From: FEB-10 sp963710645
GTDB taxonomy: Bacteria > Acidobacteriota > Thermoanaerobaculia > Thermoanaerobaculales > Sulfomarinibacteraceae
Direction: 5' to 3'
Assembly: GCA_963710645.1 (NCBI GenBank)
Contig: CAVQBD010000009.1
Coordinates: 1,054,001 to 1,118,000 of the forward strand
Length of the DNA: 64,000 nucleotides
Positions 16,220 to 25,132 of the stretch are shown here, piece after piece. The position numbers and the translations under genes were made by a program. Each line of letters opens with the position of its first letter. The stretch's first letter is position 1. The notes under the pieces are model-generated. The model had not been told where the DNA came from and did not search any database. It saw only the letters and a list, made by a program, of their open reading frames with translations.

Positions 16220-17515
16220 ATGAAAGCAACCCGTCGACTCTCATTCACGACGTTGATGACCTGCTGCGTGCTCGCGTGCGGCATCGCCACACCCACGTTC
16301 GCCCAGACCTTCGACTGCGGCAACGCCCGGTACGATGACGGCGTCTTTTTTGACGCGTTTTACTTCGGTGGTGGGATGGCCGGCAACCCGGATTATATGT
16401 ATGCCGTGTTCTTCGACCTCGCCGACTTCGGATACGAGCCGGGCGCGGTGGAGATCACGGGCTTTTGCGCCGGTAACTTGTATGACTGGGGCGCCAACGC
16501 CGCATGGCCCAACGAGGTCTTCGTCTACCCCGACAACAACGGTGTCCCGAATGAAAGCGTCATGCTGGCGCACGGCACCATTTTCACTGGCACCGGTCTC
16601 GGAGAGTCGGTCGTCATGTTTGACCAGCCGGTGATCCTCCACGGCAACTTCTGGCTGATCAACCGGGGCCATGCTCCTTTTGACCGTTCCGACTTCAACA
16701 TGGAAGCCGATGGCGCGCCCGACTCCGGTCACTCGTTTCTCTCCACCAGCGGAATCAACGGACTCGAACCGGCGACCGACGGCGACTGGTTCCTGCGGGC
16801 AAACCTGCAGCCGGTGAGCCGTTCCTATCTGACCGGCGGGCTGGCCCACGCCTCCGGCGCCAACAACAGCCAGTGGCGGTCCAAATTCGGGATTCTCAAC
16901 ACCTCGGGCCGGACGGTGGAGGCGACGGTGACCTTCGCTCGTGCGGGGGCCAGTCCGGTGAGCATGACCGTCACCCTGGCGCCACACGAGCTGAAGACCT
17001 GGGACGACGTTGTGGTGGATCTGTTCGGGATCACCGACCAGGTCTCCGGTTCGATCAGCGTCGACTCCGACTATCCGGTGGTGGTGACCGCCCGAACCTT
17101 CAACCAGGGCGATTCCGGGACATTCGGACAGTTCCTCCCCGGAGTCTCCATGTACCAGGCCATGACCTACGGTGAGATGGGCGCACTGTCGCCCCTGTCC
17201 AACAATCCGGCCTTCCGAACCAACGTCGGGTTCATCAACCTGGGCGGGGCGGACGCCAAGGCGGCTGGGGATGTCGAGATCAAGATCAGTGTTTTTGACA
17301 GCTCGGGCGAAATGCTCGGCTCGAAGAACCTCACCGCCGGCGCAGGGGAATGGAAACAGCAGAATGACATCTTCGGCGCCGTGGGAGCTGGCACCGTGGA
17401 TAACGGCTACGCCATGGTCGAGGTCTTGACCGAGGGCGGCTCCGTGTGGGCCTACGGCTCGGTGGTGGACAACGCCACCGGTGATCCCACGACGATTCCG
17501 GTGAACGTCCAGTAA
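16220..17515 (+). CDS. secreted beta-rich protein, tandem paralogue 1
   Basis: 431-aa exported protein with a Sec signal peptide ending in TPTFAQ. The N-terminal half (about 30-200) has CGNARYDDG, a cysteine in ITGFCAG and VMFDQPVILHGNFWLINRG, possibly a sugar- or surface-binding beta sandwich. The C-terminal half (about 205-431) has an LTGGLAHASGANNSQWRS start and repeated strand-rich units ending in WAYGSVVDNATGDPTTIPV, a type of domain I associate with acidobacterial extracellular proteins. It is followed by an intrinsic terminator and then a paralogue. The role is unknown. Confidence 0.75.
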   Translation: MKATRRLSFTTLMTCCVLACGIATPTFAQTFDCGNARYDDGVFFDAFYFGGGMAGNPDYMYAVFFDLADFGYEPGAVEITGFCAGNLYDWGANAAWPNEVFVYPDNNGVPNESVMLAHGTIFTGTGLGESVVMFDQPVILHGNFWLINRGHAPFDRSDFNMEADGAPDSGHSFLSTSGINGLEPATDGDWFLRANLQPVSRSYLTGGLAHASGANNSQWRSKFGILNTSGRTVEATVTFARAGASPVSMTVTLAPHELKTWDDVVVDLFGITDQVSGSISVDSDYPVVVTARTFNQGDSGTFGQFLPGVSMYQAMTYGEMGALSPLSNNPAFRTNVGFINLGGADAKAAGDVEIKISVFDSSGEMLGSKNLTAGAGEWKQQNDIFGAVGAGTVDNGYAMVEVLTEGGSVWAYGSVVDNATGDPTTIPVNVQ

Positions 17516-17541
17516 GCTCTCATCGAATCACCACAACCCAT

Positions 17542-17576
17542 CGCCCCGGGGCCCAGCACGGCCCCGGGGCGTTTTT
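17542..17576 (+). terminator. rho-independent terminator between the paralogues
   Basis: A perfect 12-bp GC stem (CGCCCCGGGGCC at 17542-17553 with GGCCCCGGGGCG at 17560-17571, loop CAGCAC) is followed by TTTTT. It lies 27 nt after the first paralogue's stop, so the two copies are separate transcription units. Confidence 0.85.
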
Positions 17577-17632
17577 CGTTGGTTCAGCGTCAGGTCTGAG
17601 ATAGAATCTCCTGTCCGGAGGGAGTCAAGATC

Positions 17633-18919
17633 ATGACCCGACACTCGATCCGAGGCCTCGTTTCGCTGATATTCCTGATCACCGTGGCGTCCGTCGCCGG
17701 TGCCCAGGAGGACCCACAGGTGTTGGAGTGCGGCAACGCGTACTACGACGACGGCACCGCGGTCAATTTCGCCTGGTTCGGTGGCGGCGAGGCCGGTGAC
17801 CCTGAAAAGATGTTCGCGGTCCGCTTCGACCTCGCCGACTTCGAGTATGAACCGGGCACCGTGGAAATCACCGGCTTCTGCGCCTCCAACCAGCTTTCGT
17901 TTGGTGGTCTCTTCCCCAATGAGGTCTTTGTCTACGCCGATGTTGAGGGGGTTCCGGACGACAGCGTGGCGCTCGCCCAAGGCCAGATTCTGACCGGCAA
18001 CGGCTATGGCGGTGCGTCCATCGTCATGTTCGACCAGCCGGTCACGCTGCACGGCGACTTCTGGCTCGTCAACCGGGGCTACGAGCCGCTGGCCACCACC
18101 GACTTCAACGTTGAAATCGACGGCGAGCCGGACTCGCAGCACAGCTTCACGTCCATCGAAGGCGTCGAAAACCTCGCACCATACGAGCTTGGCGATCTCA
18201 TGCTGCGGGCCTATCTGCAGCCGGTCGGGGCCGACGAGAGCGGCAGCTATCTGACCGCCGGTGTGGCTCACAGCCCCGGCGCCAACGACACCCAGTGGCG
18301 GTCCAAGTACACCATCCTGAACACCGGTCCGCGCACCATCGAAGCGACGGCCAGTTTCTTCAGCGACAGCGACGTCACAGAGGTGGATGGCATCCTTCTC
18401 CCGGGTCAGATGCTGGCCTTCGACGACGTGTTGCCCGAGCTCTTCGAGATCACCGACGACGCCACTGGATCAATCCGGTTGGACGCGGACGGCCCGCTGG
18501 TGGTGACGGCCCGAACCTACAACGCCAGCGAGGACGGCACCTTCGGCCAGTTTCTGCCGGGGGTCAAGAGCGGGCCGGTGCTGATCCAAGGCCACACCGG
18601 AGTCATCTCACAACTCGCCAACAACGACGCCTTCCGCACCAATATCGGTTACATCAACCTGTCGGACGTCATCTGCCGGGTGACCACGGCGCTGTACGAC
18701 GCCGACGGCAATCAGATCGGCGACGAACGCACCCGCCAGCTCGACCCGTCGCAGTGGAAGCAGGACAACAACATCTTTGACCAGGTCGGTGCCGGCACCC
18801 AGGACAACGCCTACGCCCTGCTCGAGGTCCTCACCGACGGCTGTTCGCTGTGGGCCTACGCGTCGGTGGTGGACAACCGCACCGGCGACCCGACAACGGT
18901 GCCGGTGGTCGTGCAGTAG
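17633..18919 (+). CDS. secreted beta-rich protein, tandem paralogue 2
   Basis: 428-aa exported protein with a signal peptide ending near VAGAQ. It aligns along its whole length with the preceding gene: CGNAYYDDG, ITGFCASN, VMFDQPVTLHGDFWLVNRG, the LTAGVAHSPGANDTQWRS junction and WAYASVVDNRTGDPTTVPV. One difference is an extra cysteine pair (VICRVTTAL, DGCSLWAY). A GGAGGG RBS precedes ATG 17633, and TAGAAT at 17602-17607 could be its -10. The copies arose by tandem duplication and have diverged substantially. Confidence 0.75.
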   Translation: MTRHSIRGLVSLIFLITVASVAGAQEDPQVLECGNAYYDDGTAVNFAWFGGGEAGDPEKMFAVRFDLADFEYEPGTVEITGFCASNQLSFGGLFPNEVFVYADVEGVPDDSVALAQGQILTGNGYGGASIVMFDQPVTLHGDFWLVNRGYEPLATTDFNVEIDGEPDSQHSFTSIEGVENLAPYELGDLMLRAYLQPVGADESGSYLTAGVAHSPGANDTQWRSKYTILNTGPRTIEATASFFSDSDVTEVDGILLPGQMLAFDDVLPELFEITDDATGSIRLDADGPLVVTARTYNASEDGTFGQFLPGVKSGPVLIQGHTGVISQLANNDAFRTNIGYINLSDVICRVTTALYDADGNQIGDERTRQLDPSQWKQDNNIFDQVGAGTQDNAYALLEVLTDGCSLWAYASVVDNRTGDPTTVPVVVQ

Positions 18920-18978
18920 CCCCGGCCCACCCTCCCCGACCGCCGTTGGAGCGCAGGCGTCCCGGCTGCGACCTTGAT

Positions 18979-19089
18979 CGAAGAACGAAGAACAAAGAAC
19001 GAAGACGTTGTTTTGGGCGTCTCTCCGGGGTCCTTAACGCTCCGGGCGGGCGGGGATCTTGAATCTTGCATTTTGGATCTTGGATCTGG
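18979..19089. repeat. heptamer arrays, locus 1
   Basis: Four units of a 7-nt repeat (CGAAGAA type) at 18979-19006 and five of another (GATCTTG type) at 19055-19089, each with a few substitutions. They fill most of the gap between the second secreted paralogue and the thioesterase gene. The GAAGAAC family recurs in the opposite orientation at 50649-50676. Confidence 0.75.
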
Positions 19090-19137
19090 GTGGGTGGTCG
19101 AGCCATCGTATGATCGTGGACGCCACCGGAGGAACCC

Positions 19138-19905
19138 ATGGCCGTCCCGCGCCACATCACGAGCTACCCGATCCGCGGTTTCGACTGTGACCCGAGTGGC
19201 AGGCTTTACCCGCGGACGCTCTTTCTCATGCTGCAGAAGTCGGCCACCGCACACGCCTTTGAGTTGGGGGTGGGCGTCGATCTCCTGATCGAACAAGGCA
19301 TCGCCTGGGTGCTGTCACAACTGCGCGTCACGATGGACCGCTGGCCCACCGTGGGAGAGACAATCACCGTCGAGACCTGGCCCGAGGCGGCGAGCAGAAC
19401 CCGCACCGACAGACGATTTCGGATCCTCGATGAAAACGGCGATCTGCAGGGCGAGGCCATCACGTTGTGGTTGGTGATGGACCTCGAGCGACGTCGACCC
19501 ACCCGGCTGCCAGAATTCATCACCTCCAAGCTCGGGCGGGCGCTGGTCTCGAGCCGGCCGATGCGGCTCGACCAGATCCCGGCGCTGGAATCGCCCCGGA
19601 ACGAACGCAGACTGACCGTGTCCTTAAGCGATCTCGACATGGTCCACCACGCCAACAACGCGGCCTTCGTCGAGTGGATGTTGGAGTGCGTCGCCGAGTC
19701 CCTGTGGAACAGCCATGATCCGGTGGAAATCGAGGTCCACTACCTGGCCGAGTGCAGGCTGGGAGAGACCATCGCGTCCCAGTGTCAGTCGTTGGACGGC
19801 GCCGAGCCCAGGACCGCGCTCCACCGCCTCGTTCGGGACTCGGACGGAATCGAGGCGGCGAGGGGACGCACCCTATGGCGACCCAGTGCCACCCTGGATC
19901 GGTGA
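19138..19905 (+). CDS. acyl-ACP thioesterase (double hot-dog)
   Basis: 255-aa protein with the FatA/FatB-like bacterial arrangement of two hot-dog domains. Domain 1 (about 5-125) includes GFDCDPSGRLYPRTLF and GIAWVLSQLRV. Domain 2 (about 145-250) includes LDMVHHANNAAFVEWMLE, where N and H near residue 165 match the catalytic region, and VEIEVHYLAEC. It should release free fatty acids from acyl-ACP. A GGAGGAACCC region precedes ATG 19138. The next gene starts right after its stop. Confidence 0.85.
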   Translation: MAVPRHITSYPIRGFDCDPSGRLYPRTLFLMLQKSATAHAFELGVGVDLLIEQGIAWVLSQLRVTMDRWPTVGETITVETWPEAASRTRTDRRFRILDENGDLQGEAITLWLVMDLERRRPTRLPEFITSKLGRALVSSRPMRLDQIPALESPRNERRLTVSLSDLDMVHHANNAAFVEWMLECVAESLWNSHDPVEIEVHYLAECRLGETIASQCQSLDGAEPRTALHRLVRDSDGIEAARGRTLWRPSATLDR

Positions 19906-20832
19906 ATGCCCCCCACACCCCACCTCACCCCGGTTGTGCCCGGTCTGGATATCCTCGAGGGCGAATCCGAGGGTCGTTTTCCCCGCAGCCACTCATTCGT
20001 AATCCGCGGTTCGACCGACGTCCTCGTGGATGCCGGCTGCGGCTCCAATCGGCTCGCCGAACTGACCACACGATGGCGGCCCGAGCTGCTCATCGTCAGC
20101 CACTCCCACCCGGACCACTGCTCCAGCGCCTGGATGCTGGAGGGCACACGCATCATCAGTCCTGAACAGCGGGCGGACAGCTTCTGGCGTTTTGGTCCGC
20201 AGAGCGTCCGCTTCGCCGGCCCGGCGGCCCAACAATGGATCCGGTTCGTCACAGACCACATGGGCATCCGTGAGTTCGACGCCGACGAACACTTCGAGGA
20301 TGGAACCCGTTTCGACCTGGGCGGCATCTCCCTTGTGTGCCACCACGCGCCGGGCCACGCCGAGGATCACTACGTACTCTTCGAGCCGCACTACGGCATC
20401 GCCATCACCTTCGACATCGACCTCAGCGGATTCGGCCCATGGTACGGCCACGAAGAAAGCGACATCGACCTCTTTCTGGACTCGATCCAAATGGTCATTG
20501 ATCTGCAGCCGCGCATCCTTCTGTCGAGCCACAAGGGGCTGATCACCGACGACATCGAGGGACGATTGCGTCGTTTCGCCGCTGTCGTGGACGACCGGGA
20601 CGACCGCATTCTGGCTCTGCTCGACCGCCCCAGGACCATTTCGGAACTGGTGGATGAAAGCCCGATCTACGGCGGCCACCCGTACCCCGAAATGCCGCTC
20701 GATTACTGGGAGGGCCAGATGATCGAAAAACACCTTCACCGACTCGTCAGCCACGGTAGGGCGATGGGTGAGGAAGTGTTTCCGGAAGAACCGGCGACCC
20801 AACCACGATGGGTTGCGACTCGAGGGGTGTGA
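19906..20832 (+). CDS. metallo-beta-lactamase-fold hydrolase
   Basis: 308-aa MBL-fold protein with the metal-binding motif HSHPDH (residues about 66-71), a later ligand in CHHAPGHAEDH, Asp in TFDIDLSGFG and His in LLSSHKG. The C-terminal 70 residues look like the helical/winged extension of the LACTB2/glyoxalase-II-like subgroup. It directly abuts the thioesterase stop (0 nt), so co-translation is likely. The substrate is unknown; a thioester would suit the neighbour, but this is inference. Confidence 0.85.
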   Translation: MPPTPHLTPVVPGLDILEGESEGRFPRSHSFVIRGSTDVLVDAGCGSNRLAELTTRWRPELLIVSHSHPDHCSSAWMLEGTRIISPEQRADSFWRFGPQSVRFAGPAAQQWIRFVTDHMGIREFDADEHFEDGTRFDLGGISLVCHHAPGHAEDHYVLFEPHYGIAITFDIDLSGFGPWYGHEESDIDLFLDSIQMVIDLQPRILLSSHKGLITDDIEGRLRRFAAVVDDRDDRILALLDRPRTISELVDESPIYGGHPYPEMPLDYWEGQMIEKHLHRLVSHGRAMGEEVFPEEPATQPRWVATRGV

Positions 20833-20857
20833 TGGCACGATGGGATAGGAGTCAGCC

Positions 20858-22315
20858 ATGACATTGAAGCAGTCCTCGTCCGCTCGATGGATCGCTCTGC
20901 TGGCGAAAGCCTCGGTTCTGGCGCTGACGATAGCGTGCGCCACCAACCCGGCCACCGGGAAACGTCAGTTTTCCCTGATCGGCGAGCAACAGGAGATCGC
21001 CATGGGTCAGGAGGCGGCCAAGAGCGCCCTGGCGCAGTACGGCCGCTACCCCGACGACGAGCTGCAGGCGTACGTGGCCGATATCGGAAAACAGCTCGCC
21101 GCCGGTTCCGAGAAGCCGGAGCTTCCGTGGACCTTCACGGTGGTGGACGATCCGACGGTGAATGCATTCGCTCTCCCCGGCGGCCAGATCTTCGTGACCC
21201 GCGGCATTCTCTCCCATTTCAATTCCGAAGCCGAACTGGCCTCGGTGCTCGGTCACGAGATCGGCCACGTCACCGGGCGCCACTCGGTGGAACAGATGAG
21301 CAGGGCCCAGATGGCGAACCTCGGCCTCGGTGTGGCCATGATCGCGTCGGAGGACATTCGTCCCTACGCCGGTCTGGCGGCCCAGGGCCTGGGCATGATG
21401 TTCCTCAAGTTCGGTCGAGACGACGAATCCGAGTCGGACGAACTCGGGCTGCGATACATGACTCAGGCCGGCTACGACCCGCACGAGATGCCCAAGATGT
21501 TCGTCACCCTGGACCGGATCAGCGACATGCACGAGGGAGGCCGAATCCCGGCATGGGCCTCCACCCACCCCGACCCCGAAAATCGCGAGCAGAACACCTA
21601 CGCCCGCATCCAGAAACTCCCGGTGGACCGCCGGACCGGCACCGTCAACCGGGACGGCTACCTCCGCCGAATCGACGGCATCGTCTTTGGCGACAATCCT
21701 CGGGAGGGCTACTTCATCGGCAACAGCTTCTACCACCCCGAGCTCGCATTCCGGATTGAGTTTCCAGACGGCTGGCAGAAGATGAACACCCGCCAATTCG
21801 TGGCGGCGGTGAGCCCGGAGCAGGATGCCATCGTCCAACTCACCCTGGCCCAGGGCGACGACGCCCATTCAGCGGCCAACGCCTTCTTCTCCAGCGGTGA
21901 CGTGGAACAGGGACCGAGTTGGGGCCGGAGCTTCTACAACTTCCGCACGGTTCCCACCGAGGACCGGCCCACGGTTGTGCGCGGCCTGGTGGGCTTTATG
22001 GAGTACGGCGGCAGGGTCTACCGGCTCGTCTCCTACACTCCGGACGAGCGCTACGGTGGCTACCGGGACGCCATGCAACGATCGCTGGCCAGCTTCGAGG
22101 AGGTCACCAACGACCGTTACCTCGACGTGAAGCCAAAGACGGTGAAGATCATGAAGTTGCCGGAGAGCATGACCGTTTCCGAATTCAACCGACGCTACCC
22201 GTCCACCGTGGACGACGCCACCCTGGGCATCGCCAACGGCGTCGATCCGGGCGCCGTCCTCGAAGGGGGTACGCTGGTCAAGCGGATCGTCGGCGGGAAA
22301 CTCCCCGAGCGGTAG
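20858..22315 (+). CDS. M48 family metalloprotease lipoprotein
   Basis: 485-aa predicted lipoprotein (lipobox-like LTIAC at about 26-30). The M48B/BepA-like peptidase domain has GHEIGHVTGRHS, with zinc ligands His133 and His137 and catalytic Glu134, and a third ligand in DDESESDELG (Glu190). The C-terminal 200 residues form a separate domain ending in PKTVKIMKLPESMTVSEFN and a LysM-like short unit. Such proteins act in outer-membrane protein quality control. ATG 20858 stands 25 nt after the MBL gene. Confidence 0.9.
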   Translation: MTLKQSSSARWIALLAKASVLALTIACATNPATGKRQFSLIGEQQEIAMGQEAAKSALAQYGRYPDDELQAYVADIGKQLAAGSEKPELPWTFTVVDDPTVNAFALPGGQIFVTRGILSHFNSEAELASVLGHEIGHVTGRHSVEQMSRAQMANLGLGVAMIASEDIRPYAGLAAQGLGMMFLKFGRDDESESDELGLRYMTQAGYDPHEMPKMFVTLDRISDMHEGGRIPAWASTHPDPENREQNTYARIQKLPVDRRTGTVNRDGYLRRIDGIVFGDNPREGYFIGNSFYHPELAFRIEFPDGWQKMNTRQFVAAVSPEQDAIVQLTLAQGDDAHSAANAFFSSGDVEQGPSWGRSFYNFRTVPTEDRPTVVRGLVGFMEYGGRVYRLVSYTPDERYGGYRDAMQRSLASFEEVTNDRYLDVKPKTVKIMKLPESMTVSEFNRRYPSTVDDATLGIANGVDPGAVLEGGTLVKRIVGGKLPER

Positions 22316-22329
22316 GATGCCGAGAGGTT

Positions 22330-22376
22330 CCTCAGTTCTTTCCCGATCCGCGAGGCGGATTTGGAAAGAATTGAGG
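22330..22376. repeat. bipartite palindrome before coaBC
   Basis: CCTCAGTTCTTTCC (22330-22343) pairs with GGAAAGAATTGAGG (22363-22376) at 13 of 14 positions. An inner ATCCGC/GCGGAT pair (22346-22351, 22355-22360) continues the stem. It has no T-run. It may be a REP-like element or a strong 3' hairpin for the protease transcript. Confidence 0.6.
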
Positions 22377-22407
22377 TTCCAAGCCCGATGAACTACGCTT
22401 GACCGTT

Positions 22408-23616
22408 ATGGAAGGCAAGAAGATCCTGTTGATCATCACCGGCGGCATCGCCGCTTATAAGGTCCTCGATCTGATCCGGAGACTTCGGGAACAAAAAGCA
22501 GAGGTCCGCTGCGTTCTGACCGATGCCGCGACCCACTTCGTCACGCCGCTGTCGGTGGCCGCGCTGTCCGAACACCCGGTGTACCAGGATCTGTTCTCCC
22601 TCACCGACGAGACCCAGATGGGCCACATCCAGCTGTCGCGGACCGCGGATCTCGTCGTCGTGGCACCTGCGACGGCCAATATTCTGGCCAAGATGGCCGC
22701 CGGAATCGCCGACGACCTCGCGTCGACCCTGCTGCTCGCCACCAACACGCCGGTGCTGGCGGCTCCGGCCATGAATGTGGTGATGTGGGAGAAGCCCGCA
22801 ACCCAGTGCAATGTGGCGACCCTTGCCGGCCGGGGAATCCAATTCGTCGGCCCGGCAGAGGGAGACTTGGCGTGCGGCGAGACCGGGCCGGGTCGGATGG
22901 TCGAGCCCGGGAGGATTCTCCATACAATCCAGCGGTTCTTCTCTCAAAAACGTCCACTCTCCGGTCGTCGGGTCCTGGTCACCAGCGGTCCGACCCACGA
23001 ACCCATCGATCCCGTTCGATATATCGGCAACAGATCGTCGGGCAAACAAGGCCACGCCATAGCGGCCGCCCTCGCCGAACTCGGCGCCGAAACCCTCCTC
23101 GTGACCGGTCCCACGGAGCTGGCCGATCCTCCTGGCGTCGACGTACAACGGGTCGAAACCGCCCGCGACATGCTCGCGGCGGTGGAAGCCGCTCTGCCGG
23201 TGGACGCGGCGGTCTTTGCCGCGGCTGTGGCGGATTGGCGGGTGAACTCGGACTTTCAACACAAGATCAAGAAAACCGGCGGTGGGCCGCCGGAGCTCGT
23301 TCTGGTGGAGAATCCGGACATCCTGGCCACGGTGGCGGCATCTTCCAAGCGGCCCGATCTGGTGGTTGGTTTCGCCGCTGAAACCGAGGATGTGGAGGCA
23401 CATGCGGCCGCAAAGAGGGAGCGAAAGGGTTGCGACTGGGTCGTGGCCAACGACGTTTCGGTGGGGTCCGGGACCTTTGGTGGTGATCAAAACACCGTGT
23501 TTTTTGTAACGGCGGACGGGGTGGAACCCTGGCCAGCCATGGCCAAGATCGAGGTTGCAGAACGACTCGCCGCCCTTGTCGCCCAACGCCTGTCCGGGGA
23601 CCACCACACCCGTTGA
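22408..23616 (+). CDS. coaBC: bifunctional phosphopantothenoylcysteine decarboxylase / phosphopantothenate-cysteine ligase
   Basis: 402-aa coenzyme A biosynthesis enzyme. The N-terminal CoaC flavoprotein part has GGIAAYK, HIQLS (catalytic His), PAMN and LACGETGPGRM with the active-site Cys. The C-terminal CoaB part has SGPTHEPIDPVRYIGNRSSGKQG and the dimer-interface Lys region near IKKTGG. ATG 22408 is preferred; a TTG at 22399 would add three residues and neither has a clear RBS. Confidence 0.95.
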   Translation: MEGKKILLIITGGIAAYKVLDLIRRLREQKAEVRCVLTDAATHFVTPLSVAALSEHPVYQDLFSLTDETQMGHIQLSRTADLVVVAPATANILAKMAAGIADDLASTLLLATNTPVLAAPAMNVVMWEKPATQCNVATLAGRGIQFVGPAEGDLACGETGPGRMVEPGRILHTIQRFFSQKRPLSGRRVLVTSGPTHEPIDPVRYIGNRSSGKQGHAIAAALAELGAETLLVTGPTELADPPGVDVQRVETARDMLAAVEAALPVDAAVFAAAVADWRVNSDFQHKIKKTGGGPPELVLVENPDILATVAASSKRPDLVVGFAAETEDVEAHAAAKRERKGCDWVVANDVSVGSGTFGGDQNTVFFVTADGVEPWPAMAKIEVAERLAALVAQRLSGDHHTR

Positions 23617-23859
23617 GCGGGACGATCACCAGCAAAACAGTTGCAGGAGGAGCACAAACGACGTAAGCTTGTGGCGGGTGTTTGGACCGTCGGCTGCCCG
23701 CAATGGCAGCAACCGGCAACACCCAAGCGACCTGAGCCGACCAGAGGGTTCCGGCTGGAGCGATCCAGGGTCGTGAGTATCTGCGCGATCGGGCAACAGC
23801 GAAGATGTGCTGTGCCGTCGCGTTGTCGTTTCCTCGGGCACTTCTATTGAGGAAAAGGA

Positions 23860-25065
23860 ATGAGTGAGACAAACCAACAGCAGCAGAAGAACGAACAAAA
23901 ACCCGGAAACCGGCGACGGCGGCGACGGCGGCCTCGCCGTCGAGGGGGCAACCAGGGTCCGGTGACCCAGGTCCAGGGCTATCTCTGGATGCGGGAAAAC
24001 GGTGGCCCCGTGCTGGTTTCGGAAAAAAACAACTTCGTCGCCGAACGCGACGACGCGACAGTTCCCGTCGAACTGGTACGTCCGATGCACCTCGAGAGCG
24101 GGGTGATGATCGAAGCCAAGGCCCGCGGCACCGACCGCCCCAGAGTCTTCGAGATCGACACCATCGAAGGCATGGACCCCACCGAGTACCGCGAAAAGGC
24201 GGTGCCGTTCCAGGAGTTGATCAGCATCGATCCAGTGGAGCGGTTCAACCTCGAAACCGACCCCGACATCGTGGAACCCCGCGTCGCCGAACTGGTGGCG
24301 CCCCTTGGCAAGGGTCAACGATGCCTCATCGTCTCCCCTCCAAAGGCCGGCAAGACCACCCTGCTCCAGCAGATGGCCCACGCCATCGCGGTCAACCACC
24401 CCAACACCACGATCTTCGTGCTGCTGGTGGACGAACGGCCCGAGGAGGTCACCGACTGGAAGCGGAGCATTGCCCGGGGGGAGGTCTTCGCCTCGTCGTC
24501 GGACCAGTCCATCGAAAGTCACATCCGGGTGTCCGAAATGGTCTTCGAGCGCGCCCGGCGGCTGGTGGAGATGGGTGAAGACGTGGTCATCTTCATGGAC
24601 TCGCTGACCCGGATGTCCAGGGCCTACAACAATGCCCAGAAGGGCTCGGGTCGGATTCTGTCCGGCGGCGTCGACGCCCGCACCATGGAAAAACCGCGTC
24701 GCTTCTTCGGATCGGCCCGCAAAGTTGAAGACGGTGGCAGTTTGACCGTGGTCGCCACCTGTCTGGTGGACACCGGATCGCGCATGGACGAGGTCATCTT
24801 CCAGGAGTTCAAAGGAACCGGCAACATGGAGCTGATACTCGACCGGAAGATGTTCGACAAGCGGATCTTCCCGTGCATCAACATCCCTCAGTCAGGAACC
24901 CGCAAGGAGGAGAAACTCTACCCCAAGGAACAGGTGGAGAAGCTCCACTTGATGCGACGGGCCCTCTCCACCCTTTCACCCGAGGCGTCCATGGAACTTC
25001 TGCTCCAGAAGGTGCGGGAGTTCTCCAGCAACAGACTCTTCTTGGAATCGCTCCAGCTCAAATAG
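23860..25065 (+). CDS. rho: transcription termination factor Rho, divergent N-terminus
   Basis: 401-aa hexameric RNA helicase. The motor is standard: Walker A SPPKAGKTT, Q-loop region LLVDERPEEVTDW, Walker B VVIFMDSLTR, R-loop SGGVDARTMEKPRRFFGSARKVEDGGSL and EFKGTGNMEL. The N-terminus is short: an Arg-rich tract (residues 19-30) replaces the Rho_N helical domain, and the RNA-binding domain (about 40-105) lacks the usual GFGFLR RNP-like segment, reading GGPVLVS instead. GAGGAAAAGG precedes ATG 23860. The 243-nt upstream gap has no recognised element. Confidence 0.93.
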   Translation: MSETNQQQQKNEQKPGNRRRRRRRPRRRGGNQGPVTQVQGYLWMRENGGPVLVSEKNNFVAERDDATVPVELVRPMHLESGVMIEAKARGTDRPRVFEIDTIEGMDPTEYREKAVPFQELISIDPVERFNLETDPDIVEPRVAELVAPLGKGQRCLIVSPPKAGKTTLLQQMAHAIAVNHPNTTIFVLLVDERPEEVTDWKRSIARGEVFASSSDQSIESHIRVSEMVFERARRLVEMGEDVVIFMDSLTRMSRAYNNAQKGSGRILSGGVDARTMEKPRRFFGSARKVEDGGSLTVVATCLVDTGSRMDEVIFQEFKGTGNMELILDRKMFDKRIFPCINIPQSGTRKEEKLYPKEQVEKLHLMRRALSTLSPEASMELLLQKVREFSSNRLFLESLQLK

Positions 25066-25132
25066 TTGCTGGATGGCCTTGAATCGAGAATTTATCTCAA
25101 ATAATATTGATCGCGGAGGTCTCATCGACCCG

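Noticed and set aside
23617..23859. Possible riboswitch or leader peptide before rho
   Set aside because: No known riboswitch core, RBS-led short peptide or terminator/antiterminator pair could be recognised.
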